In this document: in pieces, positions 1 to 6,459 of the stretch | Layout: each line of letters opens with the position of its first letter | Numbering within the stretch: the stretch's first letter is position 1 | Assembly (NCBI GenBank): GCA_002387725.1 | Contig: DGKK01000014.1 | Span: 1 to 10,779, forward strand | DNA: 10,779 bases | Direction: 5' to 3' | DNA from: Nitrospirae bacterium UBA4572 | GTDB taxonomy: Bacteria > Nitrospirota > Leptospirillia > Leptospirillales > Leptospirillaceae | Position numbers and translations under genes: made by a program | Notes under the pieces: generated by a model | Databases searched by the model: none | The model's input: only the letters and a program-made list of their open reading frames with translations | Told to the model about the DNA's origin: nothing

Positions 1-35
1 TCAGTCAATCGCGGTTCTTAGGGATGATTTTTTTG

Positions 36-65
36 TTGACACCTGAGGGTCGGAACCTTTATAGT
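36..65 (+). promoter_or_regulatory. Sigma70-like promoter of tRNA-Phe
   Basis: A perfect -35 box TTGACA (36-41) is followed after 18 nt by TATAGT (60-65), five of six matches to the -10 consensus. The expected transcription start is around 72, only a few bases before the mature tRNA end at 76, which is usual for a tRNA gene with a short 5' leader. The two boxes lie within a 6-bp inverted repeat, GTTGAC (35-40) and GTCAAC (64-69). Positions 1-35 hold nothing else I can identify. Confidence 0.8.
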
Positions 66-75
66 CAACCGCTGT

Positions 76-151
76 GCCGAGGTAGCTCAGTCGGTAGAGC
101 AGAGGCCTGAAAAGCCTCGTGTCGGCGGTTCGATTCCGCCCCTCGGCACCA
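76..151 (+). tRNA. trnF: tRNA-Phe (anticodon GAA)
   Basis: A complete cloverleaf can be folded by eye. The acceptor stem pairs 76-82 with 141-147, with discriminator A148 and an encoded CCA (149-151). The D stem is GCTC/GAGC (85-88 and 97-100). The anticodon stem GAGGC/GCCTC (102-106 and 114-118) encloses loop CTGAAAA, so the anticodon is GAA (109-111), specific for phenylalanine. The T stem is GGCGG/CCGCC with loop TTCGATT (129-135). The 76-nt length with encoded CCA is normal for a bacterial tRNA. No clear intrinsic terminator is visible in 152-217, only a weak AT-only stem (CAAAA/TTTTG). The next gene is convergent. Confidence 0.98.
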
Positions 152-217
152 CTCCTCCTTATATCCTTTCCCTGATTGGCCTTCTGCTCAAAACACCTGG
201 AAAATTTTGTCTCAGTC

Positions 218-799
218 TCAGAAAAAGGTAAACCCGATGACGACCGGAACATAGGTCATCGTCCCCAGGGAGCCCTGGGATGTGGTCACAACGGGACCCA
301 TGATCTGGGCATACCGGATCTCTCCGTAGACGGGACCGAGGTTGATTCCCAGCGCGGCATCCCATGTCATGCTGTTGCCCCCTGTTCCCGCCGCCTGGGT
401 ATTGTTGTAGCCGGCATCAAGGGCTCCGTAAAGATAAAAGAGACTGGTGAATCTCAAAAAATCATACTCAAGGCCCAGCGTCACCGGGAAGGCGGTCATG
501 AGAGGGGTTCCGGTAAAATGGAGGTAGTTTGCCTGCCCCCGGAGAGCCACGGAATCGGTCAGGTGAAGGGTTCCGAGAAATCCGGCGCCAAATCCTCCGC
601 CGCTGTATCCTCCAACGTCTCCGGAGAGAGAAGACTGGCCCGACAGGGCCCCGATGCCCATTCCCTGGACCGACAGGCTCAGAGGAAGCACCGCTGACTG
701 TGCCACCCCCCTGAGGAGAAAAAGGGAAAGGGTGGCCATAAGAATGACAGGAAGAATGTGGCGAAAGGGAAGATGGGAGAGCGCGTCAGCTTTTCTCAT
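218..799 (-). CDS. Small secreted/outer-membrane beta-barrel-like protein
   Basis: This encodes 193 residues. I chose the ATG at 799 because AAGGA lies about 7 nt upstream and the protein then begins with a charged n-region and a hydrophobic stretch (about residues 14-30), ending in a plausible signal-peptidase site near AQSA (33-36). The frame stays open upstream to 961, but that part reads as non-coding and covers the promoter. The mature part is rich in Gly, Ser and aromatics, with alternating short strands such as VALRGQANYLHF and YGEIRYAQI, and it ends GFTFF. A terminal aromatic residue is the usual insertion signal of outer-membrane barrels. At about 155 mature residues it would be an eight-strand OmpA/OmpW-size barrel. 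I recognise no specific family, so the function is unknown. The tRNA gene is convergent with it and the methyltransferase is divergent. Confidence 0.8.
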   Translation of the reverse strand: MRKADALSHLPFRHILPVILMATLSLFLLRGVAQSAVLPLSLSVQGMGIGALSGQSSLSGDVGGYSGGGFGAGFLGTLHLTDSVALRGQANYLHFTGTPLMTAFPVTLGLEYDFLRFTSLFYLYGALDAGYNNTQAAGTGGNSMTWDAALGINLGPVYGEIRYAQIMGPVVTTSQGSLGTMTYVPVVIGFTFF

Positions 800-865
800 G
801 GGGTATCCTTCTGCAATAAGGAAGAGGCAGGCGACCCGGATCCGGTCCTTGTCGTTTAGAAGGAC

Positions 866-894
866 ATTATATGGCAAATGCGGCAGTTGGCCAA
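866..894 (-). promoter_or_regulatory. Sigma70-like promoter of the barrel-like protein gene
   Basis: On the minus strand TTGGCC (889-894, four of six matches to the -35 consensus) is followed by a 17-nt spacer and a perfect TATAAT (866-871). The predicted start near 859 gives a leader of about 60 nt before the ATG at 799. The promoter supports starting the protein at 799 rather than at the upstream in-frame ATG at 961. For the divergent methyltransferase gene I found only a weak candidate (TTGCGT at 952 with TAACTT at 973, spacer 15) and do not call it. Confidence 0.65.
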
Positions 895-1012
895 GGATTT
901 GCCTGGATCCTTTCCCCGAATCATGAGAAAGTAGGCGGTGAACGAAAGACGTTGCGTGCATGCCCTTATCTTTAACTTTTGTCGTTTCCCCTCAAGACCC
1001 GGAGGGCCCTCC

Positions 1013-1675
1013 ATGAAGACCACCAACCCACCGCGATCCTCTCTTTGGGAGCGGCTCTTTGCCGCGGTCTACGACCCCCTCCTTCGGTCGGTGGAGAGTC
1101 GACGGCTCTCCCCCCTCCGAAAGAGACTCCTTCGGGACGTTCACGGAACCATCCTCGACCTGGGCTCGGGAACGGGAGCCAACCTGCCCTTTCTCTCCCT
1201 CCCCGGTACACGGAGGGTCTTTTTAGAGATCTCCTGGCCCATGATTCAAAAGGGGCTGGCCAAGGGGATGGGCCAGGCGGGAGCGGTTGTCAGAGGCTCC
1301 GGAACGGCCCTCCCTTTTGCCGATCAGAGCTTCGACAGTTGCATCTCCGCTCTTGTCCTGTGCTCGGTCTCCGACCCCGACGCCGCCCTTCTGGAGATCC
1401 GGCGGGTTCTCCGGCCAGGGGGAACCTTTTTCATGATGGAGCACGTTCTCTCCGATCATCCCCCGGTGGCGACCCTCCAGAAGATGGCCACTCCGGTCTG
1501 GAAACGCGTGGCCGGAGGATGCCATCTGGATCGGGAAACCGACAAGATTGCCTCCCGGATCTTCGAAAAAAAGGAGGAATGGACCGAAACCTTTTCCGGG
1601 ATTCCCTTTCGCCTGGGGCGATATCTCAATCGGTCGACCGGGTCCCCGGATCCGCCCTCCCTTTCCGCCTCCTGA
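1013..1675 (+). CDS. Class I SAM-dependent methyltransferase (METTL7/UbiE-like)
   Basis: This is a 220-residue Rossmann-fold methyltransferase. Motif I is DLGSGTGAN (49-57). An acidic residue at the end of strand 2 (Glu72 in FLEIS) is placed to bind the SAM ribose. ALPFADQSFD (99-108) and RRVLRPGG (130-137) are the usual post-I and motif III regions. The second half has PVWKR..GGCHLDRET (161-176), resembling the conserved PLW...GCxLxR stretch of METTL7-type small-molecule or lipid methyltransferases, so a thiol or lipid-like acceptor is possible but unproven. GGAGGG (1001-1006) lies 6 nt before the ATG, which fixes the start despite an upstream in-frame ATG at 938. The last 50 bp overlap the 3' end of the convergent Suv3-like helicase gene. 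The substrate cannot be read from the sequence. Confidence 0.9.
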   Translation: MKTTNPPRSSLWERLFAAVYDPLLRSVESRRLSPLRKRLLRDVHGTILDLGSGTGANLPFLSLPGTRRVFLEISWPMIQKGLAKGMGQAGAVVRGSGTALPFADQSFDSCISALVLCSVSDPDAALLEIRRVLRPGGTFFMMEHVLSDHPPVATLQKMATPVWKRVAGGCHLDRETDKIASRIFEKKEEWTETFSGIPFRLGRYLNRSTGSPDPPSLSAS

Positions 1676-3176
1676 CCCTCCCTTCCCGCTCGAGGATCAC
1701 CCGCGTCTCCTCGAGAACCCTCGCATAGAGTCCCACCGCCCGATCGTATTCGGGAAACCGGTGGGGAAGGCGAAGCGCCAGCCATCGGTAGAGGGTGATC
1801 CGCGCCAGCGCCTCCTCCCCTTCCTGCCGCCCCTGGATGGAGCGGATCTCGGGGGCCAGAACGACAGGGTCCCGCCCCGTGTTGCCCCCCGCCACCGTTC
1901 CGACCCAGCGCCAGAACTCGTATTCGGTGGTGCGGTTTTCCGGAGCGAAGAGGAGAAGCCATCGCTCGGAGAGGGGAAGAAGCGGGGCGAGACGTTCGAT
2001 CCGGGCCGCCTTCTGGCGAATCTCGGGTCCGATCCCGGAACGGAGATGGGCGTCGGAGAGGATGGAGGCATGCAGGCGGGAGAGGAGGACCTCGAGGTTG
2101 GCGCTGCCCGTGACCTCCGAGGCCGACAGGACGATCGGATAGTCCGGGACAAAGGGAAAGGGTCCGTTCACGGGAATGGAGGGGTGGGAGAACTGGCGGG
2201 CGACGATCTGATGGGTTCGCCGGTCCATTCCCGCGATGATCCCCTGTTCGTGAAGGCCGAATCGTCCGGCGCGACCGCCGATCTGACGAACCTCCTCCGG
2301 TTCGAGGATGCGGTCCATGCGGCCGTCGAACTTCGCGGCCGTGGAGAAGATGACGTATTCGGCCGGAACATTGAGCCCCATGCCCACGGCATCGGTGGCC
2401 ACCATGACCAGGGCCTCCCCCGCCCGGAAACGCCGGGACTCCGAGCGCCGAAGCTCGGGCGGCATGGCCCCGTAGATGGTGGCCACCGGGCGGCCCCGGT
2501 CCCGAAGGATGCGGGCCAGAGAAAGGACATCGAGGCGGGTGAAGGCCACAACGATGCTTCCGTCGGGAACCCGGTCGAGGGGAATCGGGGCGGAGGAGAC
2601 GGACAGCGGCGTCTTGCGACGGGTGTACCGAACGTCGAGTTCGACGCCGGCATAGTCGGCCAGGCGCCGAAGGGCTCCCTCCACATGGGGCGTTCCGCAG
2701 ACCATGATCTCCTCCGAGGGAGATCCCAAAAGGCCCCGGACCCAGGCAGGTCCCCGTTCCCGGTCCGCCATCATCTGTACCTCGTCGATGACGACGCAGG
2801 GCGCCTCCTCCGTCGTCGACCCCATCTCCACCGTGGCCGACAGATGGCGGGACTCCTCCCGGAGGATTCGCTCCTCCCCCGTGTGGAGGGTGGTGGGGAT
2901 GCCCCGGGCCTCGAAACGTTCGTGGATCTCCTGGGCCAAAAGACGGAGGGGGGCAAGGTAGCGGCCTCCCCGGGCCTCGAGATGGGCAAGGGCCTCGTGG
3001 GTCTTCCCGGAGTTCGTGGGGCCGAGCCAGGCGGTCCAGCGGCGCTGGACCCGCCGGGCTTCCGGCCAGAGATCCTTGGCGAGGGGGGGAAGGATGCGCC
3101 GGACGGCGACGATCTCCCGCTCGCGCTTTTCGAGGTTTTCCGGAGACCGTCGAGGGCGTCTTTTGTGCTTCGACAT
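1626..3176 (-). CDS. suv3: Suv3-like ATP-dependent RNA helicase
   Basis: This encodes 516 residues of a superfamily 2 RNA helicase of the Suv3 branch, known from the mitochondrial RNA degradosome and some bacteria. It should unwind structured RNA or RNA:DNA using ATP. All core motifs are visible: Walker A GPTNSGKT (52-59), Ia APLRLLAQEI (75-84), Walker B VVIDEVQM (128-135), III CGTPH (160-164), IV VVAFTR (209-214), V ATDAVGMGLN (260-269) and VI QIGGRAGRFG (298-307). TLYRWLALRLPHRFP (461-475) resembles the Suv3 C-terminal domain. The first 45 residues are basic. ATG 3176 is preceded by GAGG at 6 nt; a TTG at 3188 would add four residues. It appears to be the last gene of the minus-strand operon that starts with the exoribonuclease at 7433. 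Its 3' end overlaps the convergent methyltransferase by 50 bp. Eukaryotic Suv3 proteins are longer (over 700 residues). Confidence 0.95.
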   Translation of the reverse strand: MSKHKRRPRRSPENLEKREREIVAVRRILPPLAKDLWPEARRVQRRWTAWLGPTNSGKTHEALAHLEARGGRYLAPLRLLAQEIHERFEARGIPTTLHTGEERILREESRHLSATVEMGSTTEEAPCVVIDEVQMMADRERGPAWVRGLLGSPSEEIMVCGTPHVEGALRRLADYAGVELDVRYTRRKTPLSVSSAPIPLDRVPDGSIVVAFTRLDVLSLARILRDRGRPVATIYGAMPPELRRSESRRFRAGEALVMVATDAVGMGLNVPAEYVIFSTAAKFDGRMDRILEPEEVRQIGGRAGRFGLHEQGIIAGMDRRTHQIVARQFSHPSIPVNGPFPFVPDYPIVLSASEVTGSANLEVLLSRLHASILSDAHLRSGIGPEIRQKAARIERLAPLLPLSERWLLLFAPENRTTEYEFWRWVGTVAGGNTGRDPVVLAPEIRSIQGRQEGEEALARITLYRWLALRLPHRFPEYDRAVGLYARVLEETRVILEREGRVRRRKGRADPGTRSTD

Positions 3177-3188
3177 GGCTGGCCTCAA

Positions 3189-3249
3189 GGACTCCCCCCT
3201 CTCTTCCCCAAAAGACTGCGGCTCAGAAGAGAGGTTTTCCCGGGAGTCC
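3189..3249 (-). promoter_or_regulatory. Nested stem-loop in the leader of the Suv3-like gene
   Basis: The 75-nt gap between the 118-residue protein gene and the helicase gene holds two nested perfect inverted repeats. The outer arms are GGACTCCC (3189-3196) and GGGAGTCC (3242-3249). The inner arms are CCTCTCTTC (3198-3206) and GAAGAGAGG (3226-3234), around a 19-nt loop. In the minus-strand RNA the hairpin begins 2 nt after the upstream stop codon and ends 2 nt before the GAGG ribosome site of the helicase. There is no trailing U-run, so it does not look like an intrinsic terminator. Its position suggests control of helicase translation or an RNase/processing site. The function is inference; the pairing is direct. 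Confidence 0.6.
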
Positions 3250-3251
3250 GA

Positions 3252-3608
3252 CTAGAGGTACCCTCCCTCCCCCGTCTTTTTCTCGCCCCGGATCCCTCCC
3301 CCCTTCTGGGCATCGATCTGGCGAAGGGTATGGCCGAGCCATTCATGGAAGGAGCGCACGCTCTGCAGATTGGCCACCATACCGCACTGGACGGTCCGGA
3401 CGACCTTCTGCTCGGCGAACTCGACGGGCTTTCCGCCGGGGTTTGACTCCGAGATCTCCCGGATCTCGTATTCCGGCGGCGCCATCCGCTCCAAAAAGAA
3501 TTCCAGGAGGAGGTCCCCCGAAGGCAGGAGGCCTCCGTAAATCCCGGAGACCGGCTTGTGGGAGAAGTCTTCGGGGTAGTGCCATTCGAACCTGAGACGC
3601 TTTGACAT
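3252..3608 (-). CDS. Conserved-looking small protein of unknown function (118 aa)
   Basis: ATG 3608 is chosen because AAAGGA lies 6 nt upstream and the helix/strand-rich sequence begins there. The in-frame ATG at 3710 lies inside the upstream gene. The protein has a compact folded-looking region: SGIYGGLLPSGDLLLEFFLER (residues 21-41, two predicted strands with a Gly-Gly turn), a PP-rich turn, then VVRTVQCGMVANLQSVRSFHEWLGHTL (69-95, a strand followed by an amphipathic helix). The tail (102-118) is Gly/Lys-rich and probably disordered. I see no enzyme motif, signal peptide or membrane segment, so it should be cytoplasmic. The strand-turn-strand-helix layout loosely recalls small DUF3467-type proteins, but I cannot confirm that. 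It sits 25 nt after the dehydrogenase gene and 75 nt before the helicase gene, so it is likely co-transcribed with both. Confidence 0.85.
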   Translation of the reverse strand: MSKRLRFEWHYPEDFSHKPVSGIYGGLLPSGDLLLEFFLERMAPPEYEIREISESNPGGKPVEFAEQKVVRTVQCGMVANLQSVRSFHEWLGHTLRQIDAQKGGGIRGEKKTGEGGYL

Positions 3609-3633
3609 GGGGGATCCTTTCGTGGGTTGCGGG

Positions 3634-6459
3634 TTAAGGGGGACCCTGGGGAAGGGCCCGGGCAAGAAGGATCGCCAGATGGGCGACCTCGACCCCTTCT
3701 CCGAGTCCATCCCGAAGTTTGATCTGACAGGCGGGGCACCCTGTGGTCACGGTGGTGGCCCCGCTTTCTTCCACGGCGCGGCGCTTGCGTTCGAAAATCT
3801 TCCCGGAGAGTTCCGGGTTCTTGACGAGATAGGAGCCCGCCCCTCCGGCGCAACGGTCCGAATCGGCCATGGGCCGGAAGCGATCTCCGAAAAGGCCCGC
3901 GATCAGGCGGTGGGGAGCCTCGGTGACTCCGGCCGCCCGGAGATGGCAGGATTCATGATAGGTCAGAGAGCCCGGGAGAGGATGGTTTCCGAGATTCCGT
4001 TCGATCTCCCGACGGACGGGGTCCATCTCGTCTGAGAGCATGTACTCCGAAAGATGGACCACCCGTTTGGACAACGCTTCGGCCTCCCGGCGCCGGGGAG
4101 AGCCTATGTCAAAATGTTCCGGCAGATCCCGAAGGGCCAATGTGCAGGAGGCGCATCCGGTGACCACGACGGGATAGGGCGAGAGGCTTTCGAGGTTTCT
4201 TCTGGCCGCCTCGCGCACCAGTGCGGCATGGCCATAGGTCTCGATGGGGGTTCCCGAACAGGTCTGGGGGGGAAGAACCAGGCGCCGGGACGACCGGGAG
4301 AGCAGCCGGATCATGGAATCCCCGATCCCGTCGTCGAAGAACTGGGCGGCGCATCCATGAAAGTAGGCCAGATCGCCCCTTCTTCCTCCCTCCGTTGTCA
4401 GGGATCGGTGGCGGTCCCGAAGGGTCCTCGGGGCCAGACGGGGAAGGCGGAGGGAGGAGGGAATACGGGCGGTGGGGGCGATTTTTTTCATGAGCGGCCG
4501 GCTTGCGCTCTCGAGGATCTTTCTTACCGCGGGGCGGTCCCAGAGGTTCTGGCTTTTTCCGAGCCAGGGGACGATCCTGTCGAGAGAGCCGGCGAGCAGG
4601 GCCCGGAAGAGACTTTCCGAGAGGGGGTCCCCTCCCCTTTTTGCCCGGGCATCGAGGATGGCCCGGGAGACATCGACCCCGGCGGGACAGGTGGCCCGGC
4701 AGGACTTGCAGTTGAGGCATCCGTCGAGGATCGTGTCGGAGACGGCGGCGAGGGCCGGATCGGCCAGGATCTGGTACCACCCGCGGGCTCCCTGGGACTC
4801 CGTTCTGAGAACATCAAAGGAGGGACAGACCGTATTGCATTTTCCGCAGGTGGCGCAGGGGCGGGCGACCCGATCAAGATCGAGGTTTTCCAAAAAGGAG
4901 ACCTCCGAAATCTTGACGCCGGGGGCCAGAAGCCCCCGGGGGTCAAAAAGACGCTTGACCTCCCGAAAGATCTCGTAGATCTCCTCGCCGTAAACCTGAG
5001 GGAGAAATTCGGCCCTCACCCGTCCCTCCCCGTGTTCGCCGCAGGGAACCCCTCCGAAGCGCTCGATGGCGGTATGATGGATCGTTCGGCTGATGGAAAG
5101 AAGCCGCTCCATCGTTCCCGTCTCCCGGACGTCCAGGAGCGGGTTGATGTGGGCATTGCCGTTTCCGATGTGGCCATAGACCGCCACGGCGACCCCTTCC
5201 TCCCGGAAGTAGTCCCGGAGGAAGGCCAGGAGTTCGGGGAGACGATCGACGGGAACGGCCACGTCGTCGGCAAAGTTGATGGGCCGATGAACGCCGTCGT
5301 AGCGGTAGAGGGTGGGAAAGAGCGCATGGCGGGCTCGCCAGAGGGCCTTCTGGTGGTCCGGGTCGGTCGCGACCTGGGGAGGCACCGGAGCAGGAAACTC
5401 CTTCAGGAGGGCCAGCGTCCGGAGGATGAGCTCCTCCTGGGGCTCGGAGTCGAACTCGATCAGAAGTAGGGAGTCGGCCTCCCGGGGAATGCCGAAGCGG
5501 TCCCGGCCGATCAGGTCGAGGGTGGCCCGATCCATCATCTCAAGGGCCGACGGCCCCAGGGAAAGGATCCGACCGACGGCAGAGCCCAGGTCGGAGAGGG
5601 TCAGGAAGTAGGACAGGAGGGTGACCCGCCGGCGGGGGAGAGGAAGGACCCTGAGCTTGGCGGACAGGGTGAATCCCAGGGTTCCCTCGGAGCCCACCAG
5701 GAGCCTGACGGGATCGAAGACCCCTCCTTGCCCCTTCTGTCCCTGCTCGTATTCTCTCGCCATGTCGAAGAGGTTGTAGCCCGACGAGTTCTTCGTGACC
5801 CTGGGAAGGCGGGAAAGAAGGAGGGGCGCCCAATGGGGAAGGCGCCGGACGACCTCCTTCATCGCCGGGTGAAAAAGTTGGAAGGGGACCTCGTCCCACG
5901 TTGTGTAGGGAACGGGTCGGACCCCGGCCCGTCGCCCCTCCCAGTCCATGAAGGTGATTTCCCGGACGTTTTCCTTGGTGGCCCCGTACTTGAGCGCATG
6001 GGCCCCGGCGGCGTTCGTTCCGATCATTCCCCCGATCTGGCAGGCCTGGGCCGAGGAGGGATCGGGAGGGAAAAAATATCCGCGGCGGGCGAGAACGTCG
6101 GTGAGCTCTTTGAGGATAACCCCCGGACCCGCCTCGACCCATCCCTGGTCGAGCCCCTCAAGGCCGATCCGGTTCATGCGGGTGAAGGCCACGGAAATCC
6201 CGGGGCCGATGGCGGCTCCCGTCAGGTTTGTTCCCGCCGACCGGGCGGTCAGGGGGATCCCGTGCCTTGCCGAAAAGGAGAGCAGCCGCTCGAGATCGTC
6301 GGAGCTTTCGGGCAGGACAACGGCCCCCGGATCGACCCGGTGGATTCCCGCATCGTAGGAGTAGGCCTTTCTCTCCACGTCCGCGGAGAGGACCTTGTCG
6401 CTCCCCAGAAGATGGCGAAGATCGGAGATCAGGCTCGACGAAAGCAGGGAAGGGGTCAC
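3634..6459 (-). CDS. FAD-linked oxidase / Fe-S / CCG-domain fusion, D-2-hydroxyacid dehydrogenase (YdiJ-like)
   Basis: This 941-residue fusion resembles YdiJ-type D-lactate or D-2-hydroxyglutarate dehydrogenases and GlcD+GlcF joined in one chain. Residues about 40-270 form the FAD-binding PCMH domain (TARSAGTNLTGAAIG at 71-85, VGSEGTLG at 255-262). Residues about 280-520 form the FAD-oxidase C domain, with YGHIGNGNAH (428-437) and CGEHGEGRVR (473-482). Two [4Fe-4S] motifs follow, Cys535/538/541/545 and Cys581/584/587/591. Two CCG-type domains come last, with Cys703/734/769/772 and Cys838/870/908/911. Electrons would pass from FAD through the clusters to a quinone or carrier. The start is GTG 6459, overlapping the TGA of the exoribonuclease gene (GTGA); the 104 codons upstream are a shadow of that gene. 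The CCG doublets read TCSG (733-736) and CAGG (870-873) instead of CCG. The exact 2-hydroxyacid substrate is unresolved. Confidence 0.92.
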   Translation of the reverse strand: MTPSLLSSSLISDLRHLLGSDKVLSADVERKAYSYDAGIHRVDPGAVVLPESSDDLERLLSFSARHGIPLTARSAGTNLTGAAIGPGISVAFTRMNRIGLEGLDQGWVEAGPGVILKELTDVLARRGYFFPPDPSSAQACQIGGMIGTNAAGAHALKYGATKENVREITFMDWEGRRAGVRPVPYTTWDEVPFQLFHPAMKEVVRRLPHWAPLLLSRLPRVTKNSSGYNLFDMAREYEQGQKGQGGVFDPVRLLVGSEGTLGFTLSAKLRVLPLPRRRVTLLSYFLTLSDLGSAVGRILSLGPSALEMMDRATLDLIGRDRFGIPREADSLLLIEFDSEPQEELILRTLALLKEFPAPVPPQVATDPDHQKALWRARHALFPTLYRYDGVHRPINFADDVAVPVDRLPELLAFLRDYFREEGVAVAVYGHIGNGNAHINPLLDVRETGTMERLLSISRTIHHTAIERFGGVPCGEHGEGRVRAEFLPQVYGEEIYEIFREVKRLFDPRGLLAPGVKISEVSFLENLDLDRVARPCATCGKCNTVCPSFDVLRTESQGARGWYQILADPALAAVSDTILDGCLNCKSCRATCPAGVDVSRAILDARAKRGGDPLSESLFRALLAGSLDRIVPWLGKSQNLWDRPAVRKILESASRPLMKKIAPTARIPSSLRLPRLAPRTLRDRHRSLTTEGGRRGDLAYFHGCAAQFFDDGIGDSMIRLLSRSSRRLVLPPQTCSGTPIETYGHAALVREAARRNLESLSPYPVVVTGCASCTLALRDLPEHFDIGSPRRREAEALSKRVVHLSEYMLSDEMDPVRREIERNLGNHPLPGSLTYHESCHLRAAGVTEAPHRLIAGLFGDRFRPMADSDRCAGGAGSYLVKNPELSGKIFERKRRAVEESGATTVTTGCPACQIKLRDGLGEGVEVAHLAILLARALPQGPP

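Noticed and set aside
152..217. Intrinsic terminator between tRNA-Phe and the barrel-like gene
   Set aside because: Only a weak AT-only stem (CAAAA/TTTTG) is present. It is not strong enough to call.
1..252. Minus-strand frame of 83 residues across the tRNA
   Set aside because: It is the antisense reading of the tRNA gene, giving the well-known spurious peptide type RTADTRLFRPLLYRLSY. It has no ribosome site and overlaps a certain tRNA.
1548..3446. 632-codon open frame on the plus strand opposite the helicase gene
   Set aside because: The opposite strand encodes all Suv3 helicase motifs. The plus frame is Gly/Arg/Pro/Asp-rich, has no motif or ribosome site, and stays open because of the G/C third-position bias.
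4054..5469. 471-codon plus frame opposite the dehydrogenase
   Set aside because: It is the shadow of a gene with clear FAD and Fe-S motifs. Composition is low-complexity and it carries no domain signal.
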